DNA from: Allotamlana fucoidanivorans
GTDB lineage: Bacteria; Bacteroidota; Bacteroidia; Flavobacteriales; Flavobacteriaceae
Direction of reading: 5' to 3'
Assembly (NCBI RefSeq): GCF_006265225.1
Contig: NZ_VDCS01000016.1
Span: 26,645 to 90,644, forward strand
Length of the DNA stretch: 64,000 nt
In this document: piece after piece, positions 42,796 to 51,449 of the stretch
Numbering within the stretch: the stretch's first letter is position 1
Layout: each line of letters begins with the position of its first letter
Translations under genes and position numbers: made by a program
The notes under the pieces: generated by a model
Told to the model about the DNA's origin: nothing
Seen by the model: the letters and a program-made list of their open reading frames with translations, nothing else
Database searches by the model: none

Positions 42796-45113
42796 CTATT
42801 CTATGGCAAAGCCTTTGTTTACTGTTTTTCCTTTGCTATTTGTCATGTTAATAAAGTAAATACTTTTTGGCCAACTTGCGGTATTTATTTTTAGAACTTT
42901 ATCTTTCTTTTTGCTGCCCTTATATTTTATAATCCCATATAAATCAGCTATAATAATATCATATTCATCTTTTAATGTGTTAGACAATCCTCTTTGAAAA
43001 TCACTAGACTGTATGTCCTTAGAATCATCACTCTCAAAAATCTCAACATTTAGTTCATTACTTGAAGTGTTGTTATAAACACTGTAATAATATCCCCCAC
43101 CTCCTAGGTCAAGGAACCATTCATAATATTTCCAAGGGCCCCAACCACATTCATTTTTAAACCTAACTTCTATATCTATAGCACAATAATTCGATGAATC
43201 TATTTGAAGCACTATAGTTTGTCCAGATTTAGTTACTAAATGGTAATCGTAATTATAAGAGGTTGCTTTTCTAAATTGAAAATTAGAATCATTTATATAT
43301 GGCCAGACTTGTTGTGCCTCATCTTCAAAATTCAAATAAATATTCTGCCCTGTAACATAACTACCTCCATATTGAGGTTCCCCACTCACTAAAACTGCTT
43401 TTGGGGTTCCTACCCAAACATCTTTTTGTACCGTAACAGCAGAAGTAGTAGCTCTTACATAACCCCAGCCACTAACCGACGAATTTATTGCACATACAGT
43501 TATACTAGTGTTATTGGATGAGATTGTAGTTAAATTACTTGATGTTTCCCAAGTTACTAATTCCGTGTTGTTTAACAATGTAAATGTTTCATTAGCTGAA
43601 TTACAGATTGAAGATATGCCCAAAATCTCGGGTTGCGGAAGAGCGGCTTGAACTGCTGCAAAAGCATTAACTCTACCATTACCGAAATTATTGTCAAAAC
43701 CATTTACTCCCATATCTGTAGCAGTATTTTCCAAAATATCCCTAACTTCTTGTTGGGTAAGTCCTGGGTTTATAGATAGAATAGGGCAGCAACACCAGAA
43801 ACTACTGGACATGCAGCTGAAGTACCACCAAAACTTGGCTCATAATTTCCAGCTACCCTTCCTGTAGCACCCATTCTATCAGTAGTCCTAACATTTCCTA
43901 AATAATTAGTTTCACCTGAAGGTGCTACCAAATCGATTTCAGGACCTCTTGCACTGTAATTGAACAAGTTGCCACGATTATCTATTGCTCCAACAGAAAT
44001 CACATTGGCATTTGAAGCTGGATATTCAACGCAACCTCCCCCGTTCCCAGCAGCAAAGACCACTACGCAGCCAGCTCCATTTCTTCCATTGGTGACCGCA
44101 TTTTGTATGGCATTTTCAATATTAATGTCTGTAAACCCACAGGGTGCATTTGAATAACCCCAAGAATTACTTAATACATCCGCTCCATTGTCAATAGCCC
44201 ATTGAATTCCATCAGCTATATCCCCACTGGTTGTACCATTGGCGAAAATATTTACTGACAAAAAATTTACATTAGGGGCAACACCTCTCAACCCTAAGTC
44301 ATCATCTGATGCTCCAACAACTCCTGCACAATTCATACCGTGCGTGGCATTATTCTCTATAGGCACACCAGTGCCATTGGTAGCTGGTGTAAAACCATCA
44401 ATAAGGCGATTCCCAAAATCCTCATGGTTTTCCATACCTTGATCTAAAATTGCAACGGTTACATTATCTCCCAAATTAACATTCCAGGCTTCTAGTGCGT
44501 TGCAATCAATATCATTGACTCCTGGCACTCCATTAATTATCTGACCAGTATTATGCATTTGAAATTGCAAAGGAAACAGTGGGTCTTCTTGATATATTTG
44601 TATTGGTATATAAAAATCTGGAACCGAGAACTCGGCTATTCCAGATTCAAAGATTTTATTTGCAATTTCTAAAGATTTTAAAATGTCCCTTATCTTAATT
44701 CGAAGAACATCATACTTTTCTTCAATTTTTATAATTTCGTTATTGACAAAAAGTTCTAAAACATGTTCTTTATTTAATCCTGGCTTCAGTTTGACACGAA
44801 CAATTTTTGTTGGAAACATCTCAAACTCATCATCTCCATCAAGCAAAACAGCAGGTATGATTTGATTTAGGTTTTGTCTTTTAAATTCCTTTGTAGAAAA
44901 TTTGTCCTTTTTCTTTAAAAAAAGGTTAAAGCCCTTGGCTGAAAATGTTTTAATCTCTTCAAAACCCTCACTAATAACTTTATTCGGATTTTCGAAGGAT
45001 ATAAAAGATTTATTTGATTTATGGATTTTAATTTTTTTGTTCCCATTATAGTAAAAGTCTTGTGCGTTAATCAAAAGACAAGAAAAACACAAGATTAAAG
45101 TATACAGTTTTTT
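42796..45113 (-). pseudogene. Subtilisin-like S8 serine protease with T9SS-type C-terminus, frameshifted
   Basis: A secreted subtilase split into two frames. Frame one (45113-43770) holds the signal-like start (KKLYTLILCFSC, LLINAQ), a prodomain and the catalytic triad in VAILDQGMENHEDF, HGMNCAGVVGA and GGTSAACPVVSGVAA, then stops. Frame two (43812-42796) resumes as SINPGLTQQEVRDILENTAT, then non-catalytic beta-domains ending SIYFINMTNSKGKTVNKGF, like a T9SS sorting signal. One missing base near 43786 explains the shift. The expected ATG is absent: in-frame TAA at 45116-45114 directly precedes the signal peptide. Two lesions argue for a true pseudogene. Confidence 0.85.
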
Positions 45114-45134
45114 TTATTATTTAAAAATTTTGAA

Positions 45135-45623
45135 TTATGGTCGCTCAATTAATGTGAGCTTTATTTCTGAATAGAAATAATCAGCTGGTGTAATAAATGG
45201 TTCAACACATAAAAACTTAAGGTCACCCCTAAACCTTACAGGAATTGAATCATTGCTGACTTTTAAAAAATCATATTCCCTACCCAAATAACCTTCATTG
45301 CATACAGCAAATTTTCGCTGACAATTATTACAGCCATTAACACCTTGAAAAATCCAAAACCGGTTATTGTATTGCCCGTCGTGTTTATCATCAAAAACAT
45401 AATCCACATTTTCAGGTCTCTTAAAAAACAAAAGGCCACTCGTTTGTTCTTCTATAGGTACTTCAGAGAAGTTTTTACTTGGTACGGAATCAATATTTTC
45501 AGATTCACAACCACAATCATCTAACTTTTCTTCAGTATTATTACTACAACGGTATATTAACGTAAGTAGAACCAATAAAAATAGGTAACCAAATAGTACA
45601 TTATTAAGAGTAGATTTTCTCAT
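45135..45623 (-). CDS. Small lipoprotein or membrane-anchored hypothetical protein
   Basis: A 162-residue protein with a hydrophobic N-terminus (residues 8-25, VLFGYLFLLVLLTLIYR) followed by Cys26, which may be a lipobox. The remainder has many cysteines (CGCES, GCNNCQRKFAVC) and ends LTLIERP. I do not recognise the family. The gene lies 19 bases before the broken subtilase gene and in the same direction. The cysteine-rich domain suggests a metal or disulfide-stabilised extracytoplasmic fold. Confidence 0.65.
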   Translation of the reverse strand: MRKSTLNNVLFGYLFLLVLLTLIYRCSNNTEEKLDDCGCESENIDSVPSKNFSEVPIEEQTSGLLFFKRPENVDYVFDDKHDGQYNNRFWIFQGVNGCNNCQRKFAVCNEGYLGREYDFLKVSNDSIPVRFRGDLKFLCVEPFITPADYFYSEIKLTLIERP

Positions 45624-45694
45624 TATTCAAAATTTTTATATTGTTGTATGTTGAATTAAATAATTGTGGCGATTGTTTAATTTAATTTTGTATG

Positions 45695-45722
45695 AAAGGC
45701 GCGCTACCTTGTAGTCGCCTTT
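45695..45722 (+). terminator. Hairpin with T-run between small lipoprotein genes
   Basis: AAAGGCG (45695-45701) pairs with CGCCTTT (45716-45722), with an inner CTAC/GTAG pair. A plus-strand T-run follows, although neighbouring genes are on the minus strand, so its role is unclear. Confidence 0.45.
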
Positions 45723-45810
45723 CCTTTTTTAATTTGTTAATATATCATTGGTATATAGTTTATTGTGAAGTTGGCGAAAGATAAATCCCACCTAACAGAC
45801 TGAGGAAGAT

Positions 45811-46038
45811 TTATGTGGTGTTTTTTTTTAATTGATTGTTAGAACTTATATTTAAATAAACCTCAAAAAAAGCATTGTCTGATGTAGGGATTTTGCTTTT
45901 CTGCATAACATTTAAAAATATAACAGAGGTAATAATGCCCTTGGAGTTTTTACTAATTTTACCTACTTTCTCTTGGTTTTGCGAAATACCTAAAAAGCAT
46001 AATAGTAGAAATATACACAAGCTAAGTGATTTTTTCAT
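45811..46038 (-). CDS. Small secreted protein, probably an N-terminal fragment
   Basis: A 75-residue ORF with a clear signal peptide (residues 1-19, ending LGISQ), then KVGKISKNSKGIITSVIFLN and DNAFFEVYLNISSNNQLKK. The last part is like the beginning of the FTP-type propeptide domain of secreted M4-like metallopeptidases (low confidence). The frame ends at a run of nine A on the coding strand, a typical frameshift site, so it may be a truncated gene. The following sequence does not show a clear protease. Confidence 0.4.
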   Translation of the reverse strand: MKKSLSLCIFLLLCFLGISQNQEKVGKISKNSKGIITSVIFLNVMQKSKIPTSDNAFFEVYLNISSNNQLKKNTT

Positions 46039-46045
46039 GCTTATT

Positions 46046-46450
46046 TTAATTTATACGTTTATGAAATGAAGTTGGTATTAATGCCGGGTCTAAGAAATCC
46101 AATCTTAAACTATTTTTATCTAAAAACTGAAATTTGTATCTATGGACAAATATTATGGTATCATTATCTATTGCATCAATAAAATCATATGTTTCATATA
46201 GAATTGAGTCTTTGATCCAATATTTTTGGTTATAGTATTTTTTCTCTTCGTAGTTGTAAACTATTAATATGCTATCAAACAAATACTCACTGTAAGATAT
46301 TGGGTTTTCAATTGGGGTACTTCCCAAATGTGTGATTTCCCATTTACCCAAAATAGCATTTTTAGGGTTCATTTCAATTGGCATATTGTCTTTATCGCAG
46401 CCTACAATGATTAAGGCTAACATTGCGAGTATTACAATTGAGTTTTTCAT
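46046..46450 (-). CDS. Lipocalin-like lipoprotein
   Basis: A 134-residue lipoprotein: signal peptide with lipobox LIIVGC (Cys18). The mature part has the lipocalin-like pattern AILGKWEITHLGSTPIENP followed by strand-rich segments with alternating aromatic residues and LRLDFLDPALIP near the end. Such proteins are common, rapidly evolving outer-membrane lipoproteins in flavobacteria. The ligand is unknown. It begins the accessory run of small minus-strand genes leading to the broken subtilase. Confidence 0.7.
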   Translation of the reverse strand: MKNSIVILAMLALIIVGCDKDNMPIEMNPKNAILGKWEITHLGSTPIENPISYSEYLFDSILIVYNYEEKKYYNQKYWIKDSILYETYDFIDAIDNDTIIFVHRYKFQFLDKNSLRLDFLDPALIPTSFHKRIN

Positions 46451-46625
46451 AACACTTGGGGGTTTTAGCTTATATTGTAAATGTAAGAAAAAAAATCATT
46501 TAAATACGTTTAATCTTACTTCCTGTTGCCTAAAACAAGTAATTTTAACATTTGCTTAGTATGGAAAACCCATAAAATAAAGGTTGAACTTAAACTAAAG
46601 ATTCTTCGCTAAGCTCTGCATAACA

Positions 46626-48725
46626 TTAATTATCAAAATACCAATTGAACAGATCTGTTCTTACTCCAAAGTTAAACCAAACGGTACTATTATTAAAGGT
46701 GTCAACGGTGGTTGCTTCAGGATTAAAATCTCTTACGGTAATATCTGCAAACACTTTTAAGTTGGAGGCTGGATTTACCAAATACCCAGCCTGAAGATTC
46801 CCGTTAAATATCTTCACTTTATTACCTTGCCCTACTTCAACTCCTGTATCAAAAGGACGATCATTATAATCTCTATAAATATCGCCACCATAACTAAAGG
46901 TATCATCCGCTGTGTTAAAATCTAATCCTTTAACGCCAAAAATTAATTTGGCATCGGCATACCAACGGTTATAATGATACCTTCCAATTAAAATAGCTTC
47001 GCTAAAGTTTGATCCCCACAAATGTGCTTTCGATTCATTACTATGCCCATAATTAAGCAATATAGTGTTATGAGAGTAGGCATAAGGTCTTACACGGTTA
47101 TATTCCAATTGAAGCATCAAATTATCTACTTTGAAGGCATCAAAATATTTGATCCCCAACTGATAACCATATTTATTTTTCCAACTTCGTTCGCCTCCTT
47201 TAACATCGCTCAATGAAAACTCATCAAGAACAAACTGGCCATAAATGTTAATCTGGTCATTCCATTTAAACTTAGCAGTAGCCCCTAACAGGGCATTTCC
47301 AGCCCCTTGTCCTGTTTGAAACTCAATAGCCCGGTAAAATATAATAGGATTTAAATAGTTGACATCAAAACCACGGTTATTTGCGTTTTCCCAAATTACA
47401 GACTCAAAAAAACCAAGATTTAATCGTTTTGAAACATTCCAGCTTAAATAATGGTTAGCTATATATTTGGTTAAAAAGGCTTTGTCCTGCTCAGCTTCTG
47501 GCCTAACATCTTTTAACCACTTCCAGGTATTGGTATATTTAATCTTCCAAAATTTAGTATTGATTTTGAAAAAAGGATGCGGACTGGCAACATCACTTAA
47601 AACTAAAGAGCGATACCCATCTCCGATAAACGTTTTACCATGGCCAAATTGAAAATTAAAATATTTTGATGGTGTGTAAGACAAGTAAGCTTCAGCCACA
47701 GGATAGTCATAAGAATTTGTTTTAAATCGTTTTGCAATCCCCCTACCCGGTATAATAGCGGGATCAGGCCCAAAGGCTTTCAAGCTTTCAGCGTATCTAT
47801 TCACATAATCAGCAAATCGGCCCTGACTTTCAAAAAAAGCGGTATAAAAATTAAACCTCTTTCCTAAACCTCCTTGCACCAATATCCCTCTGGTATTATT
47901 ATATGTAGTATTGAAATCGGCATCAGAATCTTTTCCCACCTGCAAATCGAAAATGGGATCGATAGTAAACCAATAATCCTTTCCCTGTAATTCAACCAAA
48001 TGCTCGTTCCACAACTTTCTTCCGCCCCAAGATTCCTTATCCTTTTTCAACGTTTCTTTTTCAGATTTAAAGTCATAATATTCTGAAACCTCTTCATAAA
48101 TGAACGGTTTTGAAGCGGTATGACTGTTTGTGCCTACTAAATTCATCTGCCTATCAAATCTGGAATAATCACTATGGGTAAACGGAATATTTAATTGGCT
48201 GGTATAGGCTCTATTTTCAAATTTCTGTAAACTGGCAGAAACGCTATCAAACTCTTGCTTGGCTAATTGCTCTGAATTAGATTGCTGATGTACCTCTTCA
48301 AATACCATAGTGGTATTTTGTTGATTGACTAGAGGTATTTTTATGGGTATAGAATACTGTTTGAATGTTTTGCGTGTGTTATAGGTTGCTGGTTGCACTT
48401 CTGGCAACTTGGCAAAAACTCTAGCAACCTCCTTTTTCAGCACATCGTAAACCGTATTAACATAAATCACTTTAAAATGCCCTAAGGTATCAACTTCAAA
48501 AAGCACCACAACCTCGCCTTTATATTTATCATCTAAAACCTTCTGCGGCACTTTAAAGTGTTCATAGATATGATTATAAATTTTAGCATCAAAACAATTT
48601 TGAAGGGCGTCTATCCCTACATCTCCACACCCTGGATAAACTGGTGGCTTCTCAGGTAAATATTGCTTTTGAGAGAATGCTTGATATTGAACTATAAATA
48701 AGAACAGTACTAAGACTTTCTTCAT
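46626..48725 (-). CDS. remB: RemB-like outer-membrane barrel with N-terminal TonB_C-type domain
   Basis: A 699-residue exported protein. A signal peptide (1-18, ending AFSQ) is followed by a TonB_C-like domain (residues 25-132) with PPVYPGC (Cys33), Cys44 and GEVVVLFEVDTLGHFKVIYV. A linker and a Wzi-like beta-barrel occupy about residues 200-699 (YWFTIDPIFDLQVGKD, FNFQFGHGKTFIGDGYRSLV). In Flavobacterium johnsoniae the gliding protein RemB is, from memory, encoded four genes from sprA, and the same order (sprA, gcvH, VanZ, TonB, RemB) occurs here with one extra tonB gene. The symbol rests on that context and the fold. Confidence 0.75.
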   Translation of the reverse strand: MKKVLVLFLFIVQYQAFSQKQYLPEKPPVYPGCGDVGIDALQNCFDAKIYNHIYEHFKVPQKVLDDKYKGEVVVLFEVDTLGHFKVIYVNTVYDVLKKEVARVFAKLPEVQPATYNTRKTFKQYSIPIKIPLVNQQNTTMVFEEVHQQSNSEQLAKQEFDSVSASLQKFENRAYTSQLNIPFTHSDYSRFDRQMNLVGTNSHTASKPFIYEEVSEYYDFKSEKETLKKDKESWGGRKLWNEHLVELQGKDYWFTIDPIFDLQVGKDSDADFNTTYNNTRGILVQGGLGKRFNFYTAFFESQGRFADYVNRYAESLKAFGPDPAIIPGRGIAKRFKTNSYDYPVAEAYLSYTPSKYFNFQFGHGKTFIGDGYRSLVLSDVASPHPFFKINTKFWKIKYTNTWKWLKDVRPEAEQDKAFLTKYIANHYLSWNVSKRLNLGFFESVIWENANNRGFDVNYLNPIIFYRAIEFQTGQGAGNALLGATAKFKWNDQINIYGQFVLDEFSLSDVKGGERSWKNKYGYQLGIKYFDAFKVDNLMLQLEYNRVRPYAYSHNTILLNYGHSNESKAHLWGSNFSEAILIGRYHYNRWYADAKLIFGVKGLDFNTADDTFSYGGDIYRDYNDRPFDTGVEVGQGNKVKIFNGNLQAGYLVNPASNLKVFADITVRDFNPEATTVDTFNNSTVWFNFGVRTDLFNWYFDN

Positions 48726-48783
48726 AAGGTGGCGCAGGTTTGATTTGGTTGGAAAGATACTATATTTTTAATAATACCAATAT

Positions 48784-48817
48784 AAAAAAACTGTCATCAT
48801 CCTAGAATGAAGACAGC
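48784..48817 (-). terminator. Terminator between the distal tonB gene and the RemB-like gene
   Basis: On the minus strand CTGTC-type stem arms (48807-48816 with 48791-48800, one mismatch pair) close a 6-base loop followed by seven T. It ends the upstream tonB gene before remB. Confidence 0.8.
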
Positions 48818-48846
48818 TTTTGAACCTTAAACGTATTTGAACTATT

Positions 48847-49635
48847 TCATTGTACTTCAAACACAATGGGCAAATGATAAATAACCCCAACATTTTTATC
48901 TCTTTGACTACCTGGTATCATTTGAGGTATAAAATTAATAACCCGCTCTGCTTCTTCATCAAGTTTTGGATGAGGTGATCTTGTGATGATATCCTCTACG
49001 TTTCCGTATTTATTAATTTTGAATTGAACGCTTATTTTTTGCTTACCTGTTAAACCATACTTTGAAGCAATCTCAGAGCCATCAAACTTCTTCCTTATTA
49101 ATTTGTTGATTTTATCAGACATGCATTTTTTTCTAGCCTTGTTGTCCTTAGCACTTTCACATCCAGGATATATTGGTGCATTTTGAATTAGAATAAAAGG
49201 AACGTCTTCAGGTTCGCTTGGTTTATCACCAAAATCGGGCAATGCATCAGGATTTAATGCTGGGGTTGTAATTTTAGGCTCAACCAATGTTTCTTTAAAA
49301 AAGTCTTCGGGCACATCATCAATAACTTGTTTAAAATTTTGAGGATGCTTAATAATTTCTACGGGTTTTGGCTTTTCTATAACAGGGCGTTTCTCTTTAA
49401 TTATAGGAATATCAACATAAAGAGGGGTTTCCATTTCAAGTGGAGGAGATTCAACTACGCCTTTAGTTTCAACTTTCATTTCTAACAACCCGAAGGTAGA
49501 AAGCAAACAGATTATTACACCAATTTGAAAGTAAAGGGTAGAGTTTTTTTGTAAATTTACTTCATGCTTTTGTGCTTTTTTCACGATTTTATCGTTTTGC
49601 CGAACGATGTCGTGAGTTTTCCTTTGATTACTCAT
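48847..49635 (-). CDS. Energy transducer TonB-like protein
   Basis: A 262-residue TonB-type protein. It has an N-terminal cytoplasmic stretch, one TM (about residues 33-52), a linker with Lys/Pro segments (EKRPVIEKPKPVEIIKHP) and a C-terminal TonB_C domain (about 150-262). The domain has PIYPGC (Cys159), Cys171 and KISVQFKINKYGNVEDIITR. TonB links the proton-motive force of the inner membrane, through ExbBD, to outer-membrane transporters. The PGC...C pair inside the domain is shared with its two neighbours. It lies between the other tonB gene and the RemB-like gene, with terminators on both sides. Confidence 0.92.
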   Translation of the reverse strand: MSNQRKTHDIVRQNDKIVKKAQKHEVNLQKNSTLYFQIGVIICLLSTFGLLEMKVETKGVVESPPLEMETPLYVDIPIIKEKRPVIEKPKPVEIIKHPQNFKQVIDDVPEDFFKETLVEPKITTPALNPDALPDFGDKPSEPEDVPFILIQNAPIYPGCESAKDNKARKKCMSDKINKLIRKKFDGSEIASKYGLTGKQKISVQFKINKYGNVEDIITRSPHPKLDEEAERVINFIPQMIPGSQRDKNVGVIYHLPIVFEVQ

Positions 49636-49693
49636 AATAATTATAGTTTTGATGTTAATATTATGATAAAATCACAATAAGCATACCAAAAAG

Positions 49694-49723
49694 AAATCCC
49701 GTTACATGGCTGTAACGGGATTT
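49694..49723. terminator. Strong terminator between the two tonB genes
   Basis: AAATCCCGTTAC (49694-49705) pairs perfectly with GTAACGGGATTT (49712-49723), 12 bp, around a 6-base loop. On the minus strand it is followed by a T-rich tail. It separates the two tonB-like genes into different units. Confidence 0.85.
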
Positions 49724-49771
49724 TATATAATTTACTTAGAAAACTTCTAAACTTGTGTGCTTTTAAGACAA

Positions 49772-50491
49772 CTAGTCTTGTACTTGAAAAATAATTGGCA
49801 AAGAATAAGGAACATTCACTGGCTTACCACGTTGCTTACCTGGTTTCATTTTAGGTAACATACCAATAACACGTGCCGCTTCTTTTTCTAAACCTGGGTG
49901 TGGTGCTCTTGCTCTAATTCCTGTGATAGATCCTGTTTTGTCAATTTTAAAAATCACATTAATACGTTGTCTTCCTGACAATCCGAGCTCTGAAGCTAAC
50001 TCTGTATTAAACTTTTTATTTACAAATTGAGAAATCTTCTTTGACATACAGTCTCTTTTCTCTTGGTTACTTCCTTTTTCACAACCAGGGAAAATAGGTA
50101 CATTTTCAATTACTGAGAATGGCACATCAATATCTTCTTCTACTTCTACAACCTCAACCTCTTCTACTTCAACAATTTCAGTTTCCTGATCTACCTCAGT
50201 AGACTCAATAACGGTTTCTTCAACCTCAACCTCATCTTCTACAATTTCTATTACCTCTGGAGCTGCTGGCGGTGGCGGTGGCGGTGGCGGTGTTTGTATT
50301 TGTTCTGTTAATGGAATTTCCTCTTCCAGTTCTTCTTCCATACTCACCATCCCGATATCAATATCTTCCTTGTCGTATGTTTTATAATTAATTGCAAAGT
50401 TCGTTATGAATAGCATTAACGCTAAACCAATAGCAAAGTAAAGTGAACTGTTACGTCCTACATTAGCTTTAGGATTTTTTTTAGGTTCCAT
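49772..50491 (-). CDS. Energy transducer TonB-like protein with polyproline linker
   Basis: A 239-residue TonB-type protein: one TM (about residues 16-34), a polyproline run (68-75), a long Glu/Val acidic linker (EEVEVVEVEEDID) and a C-terminal TonB_C domain with PIFPGC (Cys137), Cys148 and INVIFKIDKTGSITGIRARA. It is paralogous to the next TonB. It follows the VanZ-type gene by 59 bases and is close to gcvH and sprA. A dedicated role in energising SprA-dependent secretion or motility is suggested by position only. Confidence 0.92.
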   Translation of the reverse strand: MEPKKNPKANVGRNSSLYFAIGLALMLFITNFAINYKTYDKEDIDIGMVSMEEELEEEIPLTEQIQTPPPPPPPPAAPEVIEIVEDEVEVEETVIESTEVDQETEIVEVEEVEVVEVEEDIDVPFSVIENVPIFPGCEKGSNQEKRDCMSKKISQFVNKKFNTELASELGLSGRQRINVIFKIDKTGSITGIRARAPHPGLEKEAARVIGMLPKMKPGKQRGKPVNVPYSLPIIFQVQD

Positions 50492-50550
50492 AATTTGTGT
50501 TTTTCAAGATTGCTAAAATAACATTTTATTTGCCAAAAAAACAAGAGTTT

Positions 50551-50922
50551 CTATGAGTTTTTGACCTGTACTTTATTTTTTAAACTAAGTATTCCCGACA
50601 TGAGTAAAACACCAAAAGTATTCGCTACAATATCGTAACCATCAAGTGCCCTATATTCGGTGAGCACCTTTTGTAATACCTCAATAATTATACCAAAACC
50701 TACAGAAAATATTGCTGCATACCTCAGCGCTACTTTTTTCCTATAATTATTAGAAAAAACACCAAACCATAACAAAGTTAGCAACCCATAGGCTAAAAAG
50801 TGAAATATTTTATCTGCAAAAGAAATTCCTGCGTCGGGGAGGTTATCTATTCTGATTAAACTAACTGTAGCTAAAAAACCGGTATAGCCTAAGGCAGCAA
50901 ATAAAATAACTTTTTTACGCAC
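50551..50922 (-). CDS. VanZ-like family membrane protein
   Basis: A 123-residue integral membrane protein with about four TM segments. The VanZ-like pattern is seen in [20 protein letters not shown] followed by [11 protein letters not shown], with the final helix [12 protein letters not shown]. The GTG at 50922 gives the usual short N-terminus and overlaps the gcvH stop by 8 bases; an ATG at 50964 would overlap gcvH by 50 bases and seems less likely. VanZ-like proteins are linked to cell-wall and glycopeptide phenotypes in some Gram-positives, but their role in Bacteroidetes is unknown. The gene lies between gcvH and tonB. Confidence 0.82.
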   Translation of the reverse strand: MRKKVILFAALGYTGFLATVSLIRIDNLPDAGISFADKIFHFLAYGLLTLLWFGVFSNNYRKKVALRYAAIFSVGFGIIIEVLQKVLTEYRALDGYDIVANTFGVLLMSGILSLKNKVQVKNS

Positions 50923-51295
50923 CAATAAGGTTTTTATAATCGTCGGCAGATAGTAATCCTTCAATTTGTGAAAGGTCTGAACACTTAATTTTTATCATCC
51001 AACCATCACCATAAGGATCTGTATTTACTTGCTCAGGTTCATCTTCTAAGCCTTCATTAAATTCCATGATTTCACCTGAAAGTGGCAAAAATAAATCAGA
51101 AACTGTTTTTACGGCTTCTACTGTTCCAAAAACTTCATCAGCATCTAAAGTTTCATCAAGGGTTTCTACTTCCACATAAACAATATCACCTAATTCACTT
51201 TGTGCAAAATCTGTAATACCTACGGTTGCAATATCACCCTCTATTTTTACCCACTCATGGTCTTTAGTATACTTTAATTCTGATGGAATGTTCAT
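50915..51295 (-). CDS. gcvH: Glycine cleavage system H protein
   Basis: The H protein shuttles the aminomethyl group of glycine on a lipoyl arm between the P, T and L proteins. The 126-residue product (start ATG at 51295; the frame upstream to 51346 is not needed) has the opening [15 protein letters not shown]. The lipoylation site is Lys63 in [12 protein letters not shown]. Length is normal. It has a clear promoter upstream. The partner genes are not in this window; gcvH is here next to sprA, an arrangement seen in other flavobacteria. Confidence 0.96.
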   Translation of the reverse strand: MNIPSELKYTKDHEWVKIEGDIATVGITDFAQSELGDIVYVEVETLDETLDADEVFGTVEAVKTVSDLFLPLSGEIMEFNEGLEDEPEQVNTDPYGDGWMIKIKCSDLSQIEGLLSADDYKNLIGA

Positions 51296-51323
51296 ATTAA
51301 TACTTTTAAAAATCGTTAATGCA

Positions 51324-51354
51324 CAAATGTATTTATTCAGAAACAAATATCAAA
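51324..51354 (-). promoter_or_regulatory. Bacteroidetes-type promoter of gcvH
   Basis: On the minus strand TTTG (51354-51351), 19 bases, then TACATTTG (51331-51324). Both elements fit the consensus. The predicted start near 51318 leaves a leader of about 23 bases before gcvH. Confidence 0.7.
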
Positions 51355-51449
51355 TATATAATTTACTAAAATAAAGCGCATATGTATACAATTTAAATGT
51401 ATAAGACAGAAAACACTTCACTTTTATAACACAATGCGCTACATCCTAT

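Noticed and set aside
43770..43812. Programmed frameshift joining the two subtilase halves
   Set aside because: There is no slippery heptamer or downstream hairpin pattern at the joint, and the start codon is also missing; decay or sequencing error is simpler.
50266..50292. GGTGGC repeat run as a phase-variable microsatellite
   Set aside because: It encodes the in-frame polyproline linker of a TonB-like protein; triplet-based length changes would not shift the frame.
51374..51437. AGCGCAT...ATGCGCT inverted repeat in the gcvH-sprA gap as a terminator of sprA
   Set aside because: The arms are only 7 bases with a loop of over 40 bases and no T-run; not a convincing terminator.
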